DNA of 36,503 nucleotides, from positions 1-36,503 of the forward strand of contig JBGTKC010000161.1 in the NCBI GenBank assembly GCA_041744755.1, written 5' to 3'. This DNA is from CALDTK01 sp041744755. GTDB lineage: Bacteria > Bacteroidota > Bacteroidia > Chitinophagales > Saprospiraceae. The position numbers were made by a program, and so were the translations under genes. Within the stretch, counting starts at the first letter, position 1; the number at the start of each line of letters is the position of its first letter. Of the stretch, positions 1 through 7,460 are shown one piece after another. The notes beneath the pieces were generated by a model, which was not told where the DNA came from, did no database searches, and was given only the letters and a program-made list of their open reading frames with translations.

Positions 1-1728
1 CAGGCCGAGCTCGAGAAGAAGATCGAGGAGGCCAAGGAGGAGTTCGCCGACCAGCGCGCCGACCAGGCCGAGTTCGAGGAGCCCAAGCCCGAGCAGGAAG
101 AAAAGCAGGAGAAGCTCGAGGAGATGTTCGAGCAGCTGCAAGACCCCGAGATGAAGGCCATGCTCGAGAAGATCAAGGATCTGATGGACAAGCTCCAGAA
201 GGAGGACGCCCTCGAGATGGTGAACCAGATGCAGGCCGACGACAAGGAGACCGAGCAGAAGCTGGATCGCCTGGAAGAGCTCTTCAAGAAACTAGAGCTC
301 GAGTACGAAATGCAGGTCGCCGCCGAAGAACTCGACAAGCTCGCCGAAGAGCAACAGAAGCTCGGCGAGGAGACCGCCAAGAAGGAAGAAGGCGCCCAGA
401 ACAAAGAGCAACAAGCCAAGCAAGAAGACATCAACAAGAAGTTCGAGAAGCTCGCCGAGAAGCTCGACCAGGTCGAGAAGAAGAGCAAGGAACTCGAGCG
501 CCCGAAAGACACCGGCGTCGAGAAAAACGACCAGAAGGACGTGAAGCGCGACCAGAAGGACGCCGGCGAGAAGATGGACCAGCAGCAGAATAAGAAGGCC
601 GGCGAGAAGCAAAAGGACGCCGCCAAGAAGATGAAGGAGATGGCCAAGAAGATGCAGCAGGCCATGCAGAGCGGACAGGAGAAGCAGGCCGCCGAGGACG
701 TCAAGGCCATTCGCCAGCTCCTCGAAAATCTGGTGACGATTTCCTTCGACCAGGAGCGCTTGATGGGGGCTTTCGCCAAAACCGAGATCAATACCCCTCG
801 CTACGTTGAGGAGGTACAGCAGCAGTTCAAGCTCAAGGACGACTTTCGCATTGTCGATGACAGCCTGCAGGCACTGGCCAAGCGCGTCATCCAGATCGAG
901 AGCTTCGTACTGGAGAAAGTCGGCGACATCCGCGTCGGCCTTGACCAAACCTTAGAGAACCTCGAAGAGCGCCAAGTCGGCGAGGCCGCCAACCGCCAAC
1001 AGCGGATCATGACGTCGGTCAATGACCTAGCCCTGATGCTGTCGGAGTCTATGAAGCAGATGCAGGAACAGATGGCGAGTTCCATGCCCGGGACCCAAGC
1101 CTGCGAGAAACCTGGCGGTGAGGGCAAGGGCGAAGGCAAGAGCGGTAAGTCGGGTAGCAAGCCCGGCGACAAGATGAGCGAGGGCCAGCAGTCGCTCAAG
1201 GAGCAGATGGAGAAGGCCATGGAGAATATGCAGAAGCAAGCCGAGGGCCGCAAGCAGGGCAAGGGCAAAGGGGCCGGTGAGGGCGAGGGCGGTGACGGCG
1301 TATCGAGTAAGGAGTTCGCCGAAATGGCCGCCAAGCAGGCCGCTCTGCGCAAGAAGCTCCGCGACCGCCAGCGCAAGCTCCAAGAGCAGGGCAAGGGCTC
1401 GCGCGAGCTGCAGGACATTGTCGACCAGATGGACAAGACCGAAACCGACCTCGTCAACAAGCGTCTCAACAACGAGATGATGAAACGTCAGGAAGAGATC
1501 CTCACGCGACTGCTCGAAGCCGAGAAAGCGGACCGCCAGCAGGATGAGGAGGAGCGCCGCAAGAGCGAGTCCGCGCCGGAGATCGCACGTACCCTGCCGC
1601 CAGCCCTACAGGAGTACCTACGGCAACGTTCTACGCAGACCGATCTCTACCGCGAGGCTAATCCGGCGTTGACGCCCTTCTACCGTCAGCTCGTAGATCG
1701 GTACCTCGACGAGCTTCGCGCCAAATGA
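1..1728 (+). CDS. DUF4175-like coiled-coil protein, C-terminal part (5' end outside window)
   Basis: The reading frame is open from base 1, so the N-terminus lies outside the window; the first ATG at 124 is internal. What is visible is about 575 residues dominated by Lys, Glu, Gln and Asp in long heptad-like coiled coils, with a Gly/Lys/Glu/Ser-rich low-complexity stretch encoded around 1110-1310. The end of the protein (FYRQLVDRYLDELRAK) is more ordinary. This composition and the position just upstream of an RsbW-like gene and ybeY resemble the large Bacteroidota DUF4175 proteins, which carry N-terminal membrane segments and a charged coiled-coil tail. The molecular role is not known to me. 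One mini-hairpin element (768-782) lies inside it. The low-complexity region makes the family call less certain than the coding call. Confidence 0.75.
   Translation, partial: QAELEKKIEEAKEEFADQRADQAEFEEPKPEQEEKQEKLEEMFEQLQDPEMKAMLEKIKDLMDKLQKEDALEMVNQMQADDKETEQKLDRLEELFKKLELEYEMQVAAEELDKLAEEQQKLGEETAKKEEGAQNKEQQAKQEDINKKFEKLAEKLDQVEKKSKELERPKDTGVEKNDQKDVKRDQKDAGEKMDQQQNKKAGEKQKDAAKKMKEMAKKMQQAMQSGQEKQAAEDVKAIRQLLENLVTISFDQERLMGAFAKTEINTPRYVEEVQQQFKLKDDFRIVDDSLQALAKRVIQIESFVLEKVGDIRVGLDQTLENLEERQVGEAANRQQRIMTSVNDLALMLSESMKQMQEQMASSMPGTQACEKPGGEGKGEGKSGKSGSKPGDKMSEGQQSLKEQMEKAMENMQKQAEGRKQGKGKGAGEGEGGDGVSSKEFAEMAAKQAALRKKLRDRQRKLQEQGKGSRELQDIVDQMDKTETDLVNKRLNNEMMKRQEEILTRLLEAEKADRQQDEEERRKSESAPEIARTLPPALQEYLRQRSTQTDLYREANPALTPFYRQLVDRYLDELRAK
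768..782 (-). repeat. mini-hairpin element: stem GGC/GCC, loop GAAA
   Basis: Minus-strand copy of GTTTT-GGC-GAAA-GCC. On the plus strand it reads as A-F-A-K-T within the DUF4175-like gene. Confidence 0.85.
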
Positions 1729-1745
1729 CGGAGCGCAACTGGATA

Positions 1746-1757
1746 ATTGTTGACAAT
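1746..1757. promoter_or_regulatory. short palindrome (possible operator)
   Basis: ATTGT-TG-ACAAT is a perfect dyad with a 2-nt centre. It lies in the 163-bp gap between the DUF4175-like gene and the RsbW-like gene. Its place before a regulatory gene suggests a protein-binding site, but a chance palindrome of this size cannot be excluded. Confidence 0.25.
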
Positions 1758-1891
1758 CACTTCTCGCATTGTTTACACCCGGGAACTTTGGCGCAGGTAT
1801 GTAGGTTACGGCATGGGAGTACGCGTTAGCGTCGGCGTTGCCCCCCTATACTATAGCGTTAGACGCAAGTTCTGCAGACGATATTGGTTTT

Positions 1892-2344
1892 ATGACAAAT
1901 CCTCCTCTTTCCTTGGTTTTGGCCTCCCGCCTCGAGAGTTTGGAGCGACTAGAAGGATTCATCGCCGAGGTGCTCAAGCGCAACTGTCTCGATGACGACA
2001 TGCGCGGCAACGTAATGATCTCTACCCTGGAGGCCGTGACCAACGCCATCCGCCACGGCAACCGACTCGATGCCGGCAAGACCGTCCGCGTCGAGATCAT
2101 CCAGGCGCCAACGCGACTCGAGGTAATCGTCAAGGACCAAGGCGCGGGCTTCGCCCCCGACGCGGTGCAAGATCCTACCGAGCCCGACTATTTGGAAGTT
2201 GAAGGCGGGAGGGGTGTCTTCCTCATGCGCGCCCTCACCGACAGGATAGATTTCGAGGACGACGGCCGCGCTGTCCGGATGGGTTTCTCTTGCCGCTGCG
2301 CCTCCGTGTGTGAGGGCAGCTACATGGACGTTGCGGCGGCTTGA
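1892..2344 (+). CDS. RsbW-like ATP-binding protein (anti-sigma / serine kinase family)
   Basis: A 150-residue GHKL/HATPase_c protein. It shows the N-box (TLEAVTNAIRHGN, residues about 46-58), the G1 motif (VKDQGAGF, about 87-94) and a G2-like GGRGVFLMRALTD. Relatives in Bacillus phosphorylate or bind anti-anti-sigma factors; Bacteroidota members of this small cytosolic family commonly sit next to ybeY, as here, but their partner is usually unknown. I chose the ATG at 1892 (MTNPPLSL) over a TTG at 1838, because family members begin shortly before the 'SRLESL' strand. It is followed 48 bp later by ybeY on the same strand, so co-transcription is likely. No anti-anti-sigma gene is visible nearby. 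Confidence 0.85.
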   Translation: MTNPPLSLVLASRLESLERLEGFIAEVLKRNCLDDDMRGNVMISTLEAVTNAIRHGNRLDAGKTVRVEIIQAPTRLEVIVKDQGAGFAPDAVQDPTEPDYLEVEGGRGVFLMRALTDRIDFEDDGRAVRMGFSCRCASVCEGSYMDVAAA

Positions 2345-2392
2345 CGGCTCGCCACAACCCTTGAGTGGTGTGCCTGTAAGCTCGCGACGTAA

Positions 2393-2893
2393 ATGAAGTT
2401 TCCCGATCTACCCGGTGCAGCAGGTGACTCTGTTGTACAGTTCACTTTTCACGACATCACACCTGCGGATCTATTCGCCGAGGTCAGGGTCGAGGAGGTT
2501 AGCGCGTGGTTAACGGCTGTCGCCAAAACTCGCGGTCGTCGTATCGCTCAACTGGACTACGTTTTCTGTGGCGATGACTACCTCGCCGAACTGAACGTGG
2601 CACACCTCGACCACGACACCCTCACCGATATCATCACGTTCGACCTAACCGACGACCAGAGCGGTACATGCGACGAGGTAGAGGGCGAGTGCTACATCTC
2701 GCAGGAGCGCGTCCTCGAAAACGCCAGCGGTTTTGGCGAAAGCCCAAACCGAGAGATGCTTCGCGTCATCGCTCACGGGTTGCTACACCTGTGTGGCCTC
2801 GGGGACAAGTCGGCAGCGGAAGCTCGGACGATGCGGTCCGCCGAGGACACGGCGCTCGACAACTGGGACGCGCGCCCGACGGTTGAGCGCTAG
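2393..2893 (+). CDS. ybeY: endoribonuclease YbeY (rRNA maturation)
   Basis: A 166-residue member of the UPF0054/YbeY family, a metal-dependent endoribonuclease acting in 16S rRNA 3'-end maturation and ribosome quality control. The family core is clear: LNVAHLDHDTLTDIITFDL (the 'HDxxTDVLTF' strand), GECYIS, and the zinc motif HGLLHLCGLGD at about residues 126-136. The usual motif is H-x3-H-x5-H; here the third position is Asp, as I recall for other Bacteroidota YbeY proteins. The ATG at 2393 gives a normal length; the N-terminal roughly 20 residues are extra compared with minimal homologues. Two oppositely oriented mini-hairpin elements lie inside the gene (2516 and 2730). Confidence 0.93.
   Translation: MKFPDLPGAAGDSVVQFTFHDITPADLFAEVRVEEVSAWLTAVAKTRGRRIAQLDYVFCGDDYLAELNVAHLDHDTLTDIITFDLTDDQSGTCDEVEGECYISQERVLENASGFGESPNREMLRVIAHGLLHLCGLGDKSAAEARTMRSAEDTALDNWDARPTVER
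2516..2530 (-). repeat. mini-hairpin element: stem GGC/GCC, loop GACA
   Basis: Plus-strand sequence GGC-TGTC-GCC-AAAAC; on the minus strand GTTTT-GGC-GACA-GCC. It reads A-V-A-K-T in YbeY. The loop differs from GAAA but keeps G..A. The left boundary may be one base off. Confidence 0.75.
2730..2744 (+). repeat. mini-hairpin element: stem GGC/GCC, loop GAAA
   Basis: GTTTT-GGC-GAAA-GCC, reading G-F-G-E-S in ybeY. It faces the copy at 2516 in the same gene. Confidence 0.85.
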
Positions 2894-2925
2894 TTGATTG
2901 TCTCCTCCCGATCTCAGGTGTGTCT

Positions 2926-3846
2926 ATGTCGTGGTGCCTTCCATTTCGTATTGTCCTGCTGCTCACCATTTGTACGGTGTGCGCGTGTGGTGACCAAGAG
3001 GCCCCCGGTGCCACCGACGCGCCCGAAGTAGATGTCGGTAGCCCAACTGTGTCGACTGCGCCAGAGCCGTGGAGCGTTGGCAAGCATCCAAGCAGCGTGG
3101 CGATCGACGGTGGACGTGTCTACGTGGCACACGTCGGCCCCGTGTACCGCCCCGGGGAGAAGAACGGAAATGGTTACATCGTCTACTACGACGCGAACGG
3201 TCGACTGGAGGATACGCTGGTCAAGGGCCTCGACTCGCCGCTCGGGATGGCTATCGTCGGGGAGATTTTGTATTTCACGAGCGTTGACCACGTCCGGGGC
3301 GTAGACAAAGCCACGGGGCGTCTGATGGTGAGCTATCTGGCAACCGACTTACACGGACTGCTCGGGGCGATCGTCTCCGGTGGAGGAGGTCAGCTTTTCG
3401 TGGCTGATCCAAGCGCTGGCATACTTTGGACTATACCTCTGGATGGGGCGGCGCCTTCTAAAGTCAACACGGTCTTCGGGATCAGCGATCTCGCCTACGA
3501 TCCCTCAACGGGTAAGCTTTACGCAAGCAGCTACGTCACCGGAGACAACGCCGCCGCATACGTGTATGAATTGGATCCCACTACCGGGAGATCCCTGAAG
3601 CTAAGTGAGCAAATTAGTAATCTCGGTTCTGTGGAGGTGGTAGGCTCCAGGTTATTGTTTACCGTCTTGGGAGGCGCTAACGCCCCAGGGGCGCTGTTCT
3701 CGATCGACCTTTCTTCAAAGGCGGTTAGCCAATTGCTGGCAGGGTCGCAGTACCGAGGCCTCGGGCCTTTCGCTACCCTCGGCGACGGTCTAGCTTTCCT
3801 GCCGGTCATTTACGGGAGCGAAGTCGCTATCGTTCGGATCCCATGA
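2926..3846 (+). CDS. predicted lipoprotein with beta-propeller-like repeats
   Basis: A 306-residue protein starting at ATG 2926; a GTG two codons earlier (2920) is less likely. The N-terminus (MSWCLPFRIVLLLTIC...VCAC) is a hydrophobic signal ending in a lipobox-like V-C-A-C, so attachment as a lipoprotein at residue about 22 is inferred. The rest consists of short beta-strand repeats such as GRVYVAHVGP, GEILYFTSVDHVRGVDKATGRL, GGQLFVADPSAGILWTIPLDG and GKLYASSYV, spaced roughly 40-50 residues apart. This resembles SMP-30/YncE/NHL-type propellers. No catalytic residues can be assigned. It stands alone between ybeY and the thr operon, on the same strand. Confidence 0.75.
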   Translation: MSWCLPFRIVLLLTICTVCACGDQEAPGATDAPEVDVGSPTVSTAPEPWSVGKHPSSVAIDGGRVYVAHVGPVYRPGEKNGNGYIVYYDANGRLEDTLVKGLDSPLGMAIVGEILYFTSVDHVRGVDKATGRLMVSYLATDLHGLLGAIVSGGGGQLFVADPSAGILWTIPLDGAAPSKVNTVFGISDLAYDPSTGKLYASSYVTGDNAAAYVYELDPTTGRSLKLSEQISNLGSVEVVGSRLLFTVLGGANAPGALFSIDLSSKAVSQLLAGSQYRGLGPFATLGDGLAFLPVIYGSEVAIVRIP

Positions 3847-3909
3847 TTGCGATCCTCTCGGCACCGTCGATTGTCGCGGACCACGACTTTAGCGATGCCT
3901 CAATGCGAG

Positions 3910-3917
3910 TACATTTG
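3910..3917 (+). promoter_or_regulatory. Bacteroidota -7 promoter box (TACATTTG) for thrABC
   Basis: Exact match to TAnnTTTG, 96 bp upstream of the thrA ATG. Transcription would begin near 3921-3924 and give a leader of about 90 nt. No convincing -33 box was seen. Confidence 0.5.
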
Positions 3918-3955
3918 GCCGCCCCGCCCTAACCTCTCCGAGCAACTGAAGATTG

Positions 3956-3994
3956 GTGTCTGTTGAGGACACGACCCGGTTCCACGTGGGACCG
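3956..3994 (+). promoter_or_regulatory. thr leader: two inverted repeats
   Basis: GTGTC/GACAC (3956-3960 and 3968-3972) forms a small hairpin. CGGTTCCAC/GTGGGACCG (3977-3994) is an 18-bp dyad with one mismatch and no spacer. The absence of a spacer favours a protein-binding operator over an RNA attenuator. The 13-mer CGGTTCCACGTGG recurs inside thrC at 8432-8444. Confidence 0.35.
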
Positions 3995-4012
3995 ACCAAG
4001 CAAGGCATGGCA

Positions 4013-6478
4013 ATGAGAGTACTGAAGTTTGGCGGCAGCTCGGTAGGGCACCCGGACAGGATCAAGGACATTTCTGCAATACTGCTCGCTCGCCATGGCG
4101 CGGGCGATAAGTTCTGTGTCGTGGTCTCGGCCTTCGGTGGGGCCACGGATCAGCTCATCGGCATGGCGCGCCTGGCAGAGCGCGGCGACGCGGCCTGGCG
4201 GGGGGAGTTCGCCCACTTCCGCGAGCGACACGAAGCATCCATTTCGGAACTCACCTCAGGAGCACGTCGGGACCAGCTCCTAACGGACATTGCCGCTCAC
4301 AACAATGCGCTCCAATCGCTGCTGGAGGGCGTGTCTATGGTGCGGGAGGCGAGTTCGCGAACGATGGACTACGTCCTTAGCTTCGGCGAACGTAACTCCG
4401 CTTTCATCGTCTCGCGCGCGCTTCAGGAGGTGGGTCTCAATGCGCAGTTCCTCGATGCACGCAACATCATCAAAACCGACAAGCGATTCGGCGCGGCGAA
4501 TGTCCGCTTCAAGGAGACCTACGAAAACATAGATCAGCACTTCCGAACGACGGGGGGCATTCAGGTGGTGACCGGGTTCATCGCGTCGAGCCTAAAGGGT
4601 TTAACCACCACTCTCGGTAGAGGCGGCAGTGACTACACGGCGGCATTGGTTGCCGCCGGAGTGAAGGCGGAGGCTATCGAGATTTGGACCGACGTGGACG
4701 GCGTCATGACTGCCGACCCGCGGGCCGTCCGTCGTGCCTTCACGATCCCGCACCTGAGCTACCCCGAGGCAATGGAGATGTCGCACTTTGGGGCGAAGGT
4801 CATCTACCCGCCCACCTTGCTGCCGGCGATGCAGCTCGGAATCCCGCTCTATATAAAGAACACCTTCCGACCGGAGTTCGGAGGCTCATTGGTGACGCGA
4901 ACGGCCGACCCAACCGGGCGCGCGGTGAAGGGCATCTCCTCCCTCAACGATATTGCCCTGCTCACGCTCGAAGGCTCAGGCATGTTCGGCGTCGTGGGCA
5001 TCTCGGGCCGGCTGTTCGGCGCGCTGGCGGAGGCCGGGATCAACGTCATTCTGATTACGCAAGGCTCTTCAGAACACAACATCACCTTCGCAGTCTCACC
5101 TTCGAAAGCCGAAATGGCGAAGCGCAAGGTGGAGGCCGTATTCAAGTACGAAGTTGACGCGGGGCTCATTCGCCCGATCAAAGTCGAGTCGCGGCTCAGT
5201 GTCATCGCGATCATCGGGGAGCAGATGCGGTTTCGGCCGGGGATCGCGGGGCGGATGTTTGCTGCCCTCGGGCGCAACGGCATCAATTGCGTCGCCATCG
5301 CTCAGGGCTCTTCTGAGCTCAACATCTCGGTGGTGATCCGACGCGACGATGAGAAGAAGGCCTTGAACGCCCTGCACGATGCCTTCTTCCTGTCGGATCT
5401 CAGGGATGTCAACCTCTTCATCGTCGGGACGGGCCTCATCGCCGAGGAACTCTTGAGTCAGCTCGCGAAGCAAGTGGATCACCTCCGCGAGAGTAAGCGG
5501 CTCAACCTGCGACTGATCGGGCTGACCAATACGCGTAAAATGCTCTTCGACGAGGATGGGCTCGATCTCGCGAGTTGGGCCAGCGATCTCGCTACCGCCG
5601 GCGAGGAGGCGGACTTGAAGGGTTTTGCCGAAAGGCTCATCGCCCTCAATCTCACCAACAGCATCTTCGTCGATTGCTCCGCCTCCGAAGAGGTCGCGTC
5701 GCTGTACGAATCGTTGCTCGCCGAGAGCGTAGCCATCTCGACACCGAACAAAGTAGCCACGGCCTCTTCCTACGCGCGCTACGTCGGTCTCAAACAACTC
5801 GCCGCCGATAACTCGACGGTGTTCGCCTACGAGACCAACGTCGGCGCGGGGCTCCCGCTCCTAGGCACCCTCCACGACCTGAGTGCCTCCGGGGACAGTG
5901 TGCGCACAATCGAGGGGATCCTGAGTGGATCCCTGAGTTACATCTTCAACACCTACGACGGAAGTCGACCCTTCAGTGATGTCGTCGCGGAAGCCAAGAC
6001 GAAGGGCTTCACCGAACCCGATCCACGGATCGACCTCAGTGGGCAGGACGTAGCCCGTAAGCTCGTCATCCTCGCCCGCGAGGCCGGGATCCCGCTGGAG
6101 GTCTCCGATGTCGCCGTCGATAGTTTCCTCTCGGTGGAGGCCTTTGCCGCGGACAGCGTCGAGGGATTTTTCGGAGTTCTCCGCGAGCGAGACGACGCGC
6201 GACTCGGCCAGCGGATTGGCGACTTGCGTCAAAACGGCAAGAAGCTCATTATGCTCGGTGAGCTAAAACAAGGCAAGGCGAGTGTCGGCCTCCACGAGAT
6301 CGACAGCGCGAGTCCCTTCTGGGGCATGTCCGGATCGGATAACATGGTAGTGTTTACCACGGATCGCTACCACGAGCGACCGCTCGTCATCCGCGGACCC
6401 GGTGCCGGCGCCACCGTAACCGCGGCCGGCGTCTTCGCCGAGATCATTACGATCGGCAACCTGAGATCATGGGAGTAA
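4013..6478 (+). CDS. thrA: bifunctional aspartokinase / homoserine dehydrogenase
   Basis: An 821-residue cytosolic enzyme, close to the E. coli ThrA length of 820. It phosphorylates aspartate and later reduces aspartate semialdehyde to homoserine. The aspartokinase domain opens with KFGGSSVG at residue about 4 and contains TLGRGGSDYTAALVA. Two ACT regulatory modules follow (around 310-460; IAIIGEQMRFRPGIAGRMF, QGSSELNISVVI), then the dehydrogenase with the nucleotide-binding GTGLIAEELL, NKVATASSYARY, ETNVGAGLPLLGTL (about 607-620) and DLSGQDVARKLVILAREAG. The ATG at 4013 (MRVLKFGGSS) was chosen; in-frame starts at 3953 and 4007 would add an unconserved leader. It overlaps thrB by 10 bp. Threonine feedback through the ACT modules is expected from the family. 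Elements lie at 5622 and 6221. Confidence 0.97.
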   Translation: MRVLKFGGSSVGHPDRIKDISAILLARHGAGDKFCVVVSAFGGATDQLIGMARLAERGDAAWRGEFAHFRERHEASISELTSGARRDQLLTDIAAHNNALQSLLEGVSMVREASSRTMDYVLSFGERNSAFIVSRALQEVGLNAQFLDARNIIKTDKRFGAANVRFKETYENIDQHFRTTGGIQVVTGFIASSLKGLTTTLGRGGSDYTAALVAAGVKAEAIEIWTDVDGVMTADPRAVRRAFTIPHLSYPEAMEMSHFGAKVIYPPTLLPAMQLGIPLYIKNTFRPEFGGSLVTRTADPTGRAVKGISSLNDIALLTLEGSGMFGVVGISGRLFGALAEAGINVILITQGSSEHNITFAVSPSKAEMAKRKVEAVFKYEVDAGLIRPIKVESRLSVIAIIGEQMRFRPGIAGRMFAALGRNGINCVAIAQGSSELNISVVIRRDDEKKALNALHDAFFLSDLRDVNLFIVGTGLIAEELLSQLAKQVDHLRESKRLNLRLIGLTNTRKMLFDEDGLDLASWASDLATAGEEADLKGFAERLIALNLTNSIFVDCSASEEVASLYESLLAESVAISTPNKVATASSYARYVGLKQLAADNSTVFAYETNVGAGLPLLGTLHDLSASGDSVRTIEGILSGSLSYIFNTYDGSRPFSDVVAEAKTKGFTEPDPRIDLSGQDVARKLVILAREAGIPLEVSDVAVDSFLSVEAFAADSVEGFFGVLRERDDARLGQRIGDLRQNGKKLIMLGELKQGKASVGLHEIDSASPFWGMSGSDNMVVFTTDRYHERPLVIRGPGAGATVTAAGVFAEIITIGNLRSWE
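5622..5636 (+). repeat. mini-hairpin element: stem GCC/GGC, loop GAAA
   Basis: GTTTT-GCC-GAAA-GGC; the stem is inverted relative to the commonest form yet still paired. Reads G-F-A-E-R in thrA. Confidence 0.85.
6221..6235 (-). repeat. mini-hairpin element: stem GAC/GTC, loop GCAA
   Basis: Plus strand GAC-TTGC-GTC-AAAAC; minus strand GTTTT-GAC-GCAA-GTC. Reads D-L-R-Q-N in thrA. The same variant occurs at 20306. Confidence 0.8.
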
Positions 6479-7395
6479 AAGTATTTGCGCCGGCCTCAGT
6501 AGCCAATCTGGCCGTGGGTTACGACACACTGGGGCTCTGTCTGGAAGGTCCCGGCGACGAGATCATCGCCGATTTCGTCGACGAACCCGGGATTCGTATC
6601 CTCGAAATCACGGGCGCCAAGGGCAAACTCCCACTCGAGGTCGAGCGAAATACTGCCGGCCGGGCGGCCCTCGCCACCTACGAGGCACACGGAGATTGGA
6701 GCCGAGGGATAGCCCTTAGGATCCACAAGAAAATGCCTTTCGGCTCGGGTATGGGCAGCTCCTCCGCCAGTGCCGTGGCCGGAGCGATGGTGGTCAACGA
6801 GTTGCTACGGCGACCGTTCGACAAGCGACAGCTACTGCGCTTCGCAGCTGCGGGAGAGCAAGTGGCGGACGACGCCTGGCATCTCGACAATGTGGCCCCG
6901 AGCATGATAGGCGGGATCGTGTTGGTGCGCGACGCCGTCACCTGCGACGTGCAACGTCTTATCACGCCTTCCGGACTACGCGTGTGCGTCGTCCATCCCG
7001 ACGTGCAAATCCTCACGCGCGATGCCAGGGCCGTACTGTCCGACCAGGTGCCCCTGGCGCTCATGGTTCGGCAGCAATCGAACCTCGGGGGTTTCATCAT
7101 AGGCCTTTACCGCAACGATATCCAGCTTATCCAGCGTTCGATGGAGGACCTCGTGATCGAGCCTCAGCGAGCGCGGTTGATTCCTGGTTTCGCGGAGGTA
7201 AAGCGGGCCGCACTAGCAGCTGGTGCCCTAGGCTGCTCCATTAGTGGCGCTGGGCCAAGTGTATTTGCGCTGTGCCAGAACACTACCATCGCTACGGCCG
7301 CCGGCACCGCTATGCACGCTGCCTTTAAAGCGGCAGGTCTTGGGTCGACCGTTTATCAAAGTGGAATACACCCGGAGGGGGCTCACGTCTGCTAG
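6469..7395 (+). CDS. thrB: homoserine kinase
   Basis: A 308-residue GHMP-family kinase that makes O-phosphohomoserine from homoserine and ATP. Visible landmarks are the N-terminal VFAPASVANLAVGYDTLGLCLE, the ATP-binding motif PFGSGMGSSSASAVAGAMVV (about 92-111) and the C-terminal ALGCSISGAGPSVFALC motif. Its ATG overlaps the thrA stop region (ATGGGAGTAA), which implies translational coupling. It is the second gene of the thrABC operon. Length and motifs are normal, and no mini-hairpin element was found inside it. Confidence 0.96.
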   Translation: MGVKVFAPASVANLAVGYDTLGLCLEGPGDEIIADFVDEPGIRILEITGAKGKLPLEVERNTAGRAALATYEAHGDWSRGIALRIHKKMPFGSGMGSSSASAVAGAMVVNELLRRPFDKRQLLRFAAAGEQVADDAWHLDNVAPSMIGGIVLVRDAVTCDVQRLITPSGLRVCVVHPDVQILTRDARAVLSDQVPLALMVRQQSNLGGFIIGLYRNDIQLIQRSMEDLVIEPQRARLIPGFAEVKRAALAAGALGCSISGAGPSVFALCQNTTIATAAGTAMHAAFKAAGLGSTVYQSGIHPEGAHVC

Positions 7396-7460
7396 GAGAC
7401 GGTGTCCGCCGACGGGACCTAAGATCGCTACCGCGTGATGCGGTCAACCGCTATCGCCAT

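Noticed and set aside
292..948. Long minus-strand open frame opposite the DUF4175-like gene
   Set aside because: Its Leu/Val/Ala-rich translation is the mirror of a Lys/Glu-rich coiled coil on the real coding strand; the same holds for the other long opposite-strand frames over thrA, the M1 peptidase, gltX and the DUF2723 gene.
1915..1931. GTTTT-GGC-CTCCC-GCC as another element copy
   Set aside because: The loop is five bases and lacks the G..A ends; retained only as a coincidence.
6254..6276. Hairpin GCTC-GGT-GAGC followed by TAAAAC in thrA
   Set aside because: Stem, loop and spacing do not fit the element and it probably is chance.
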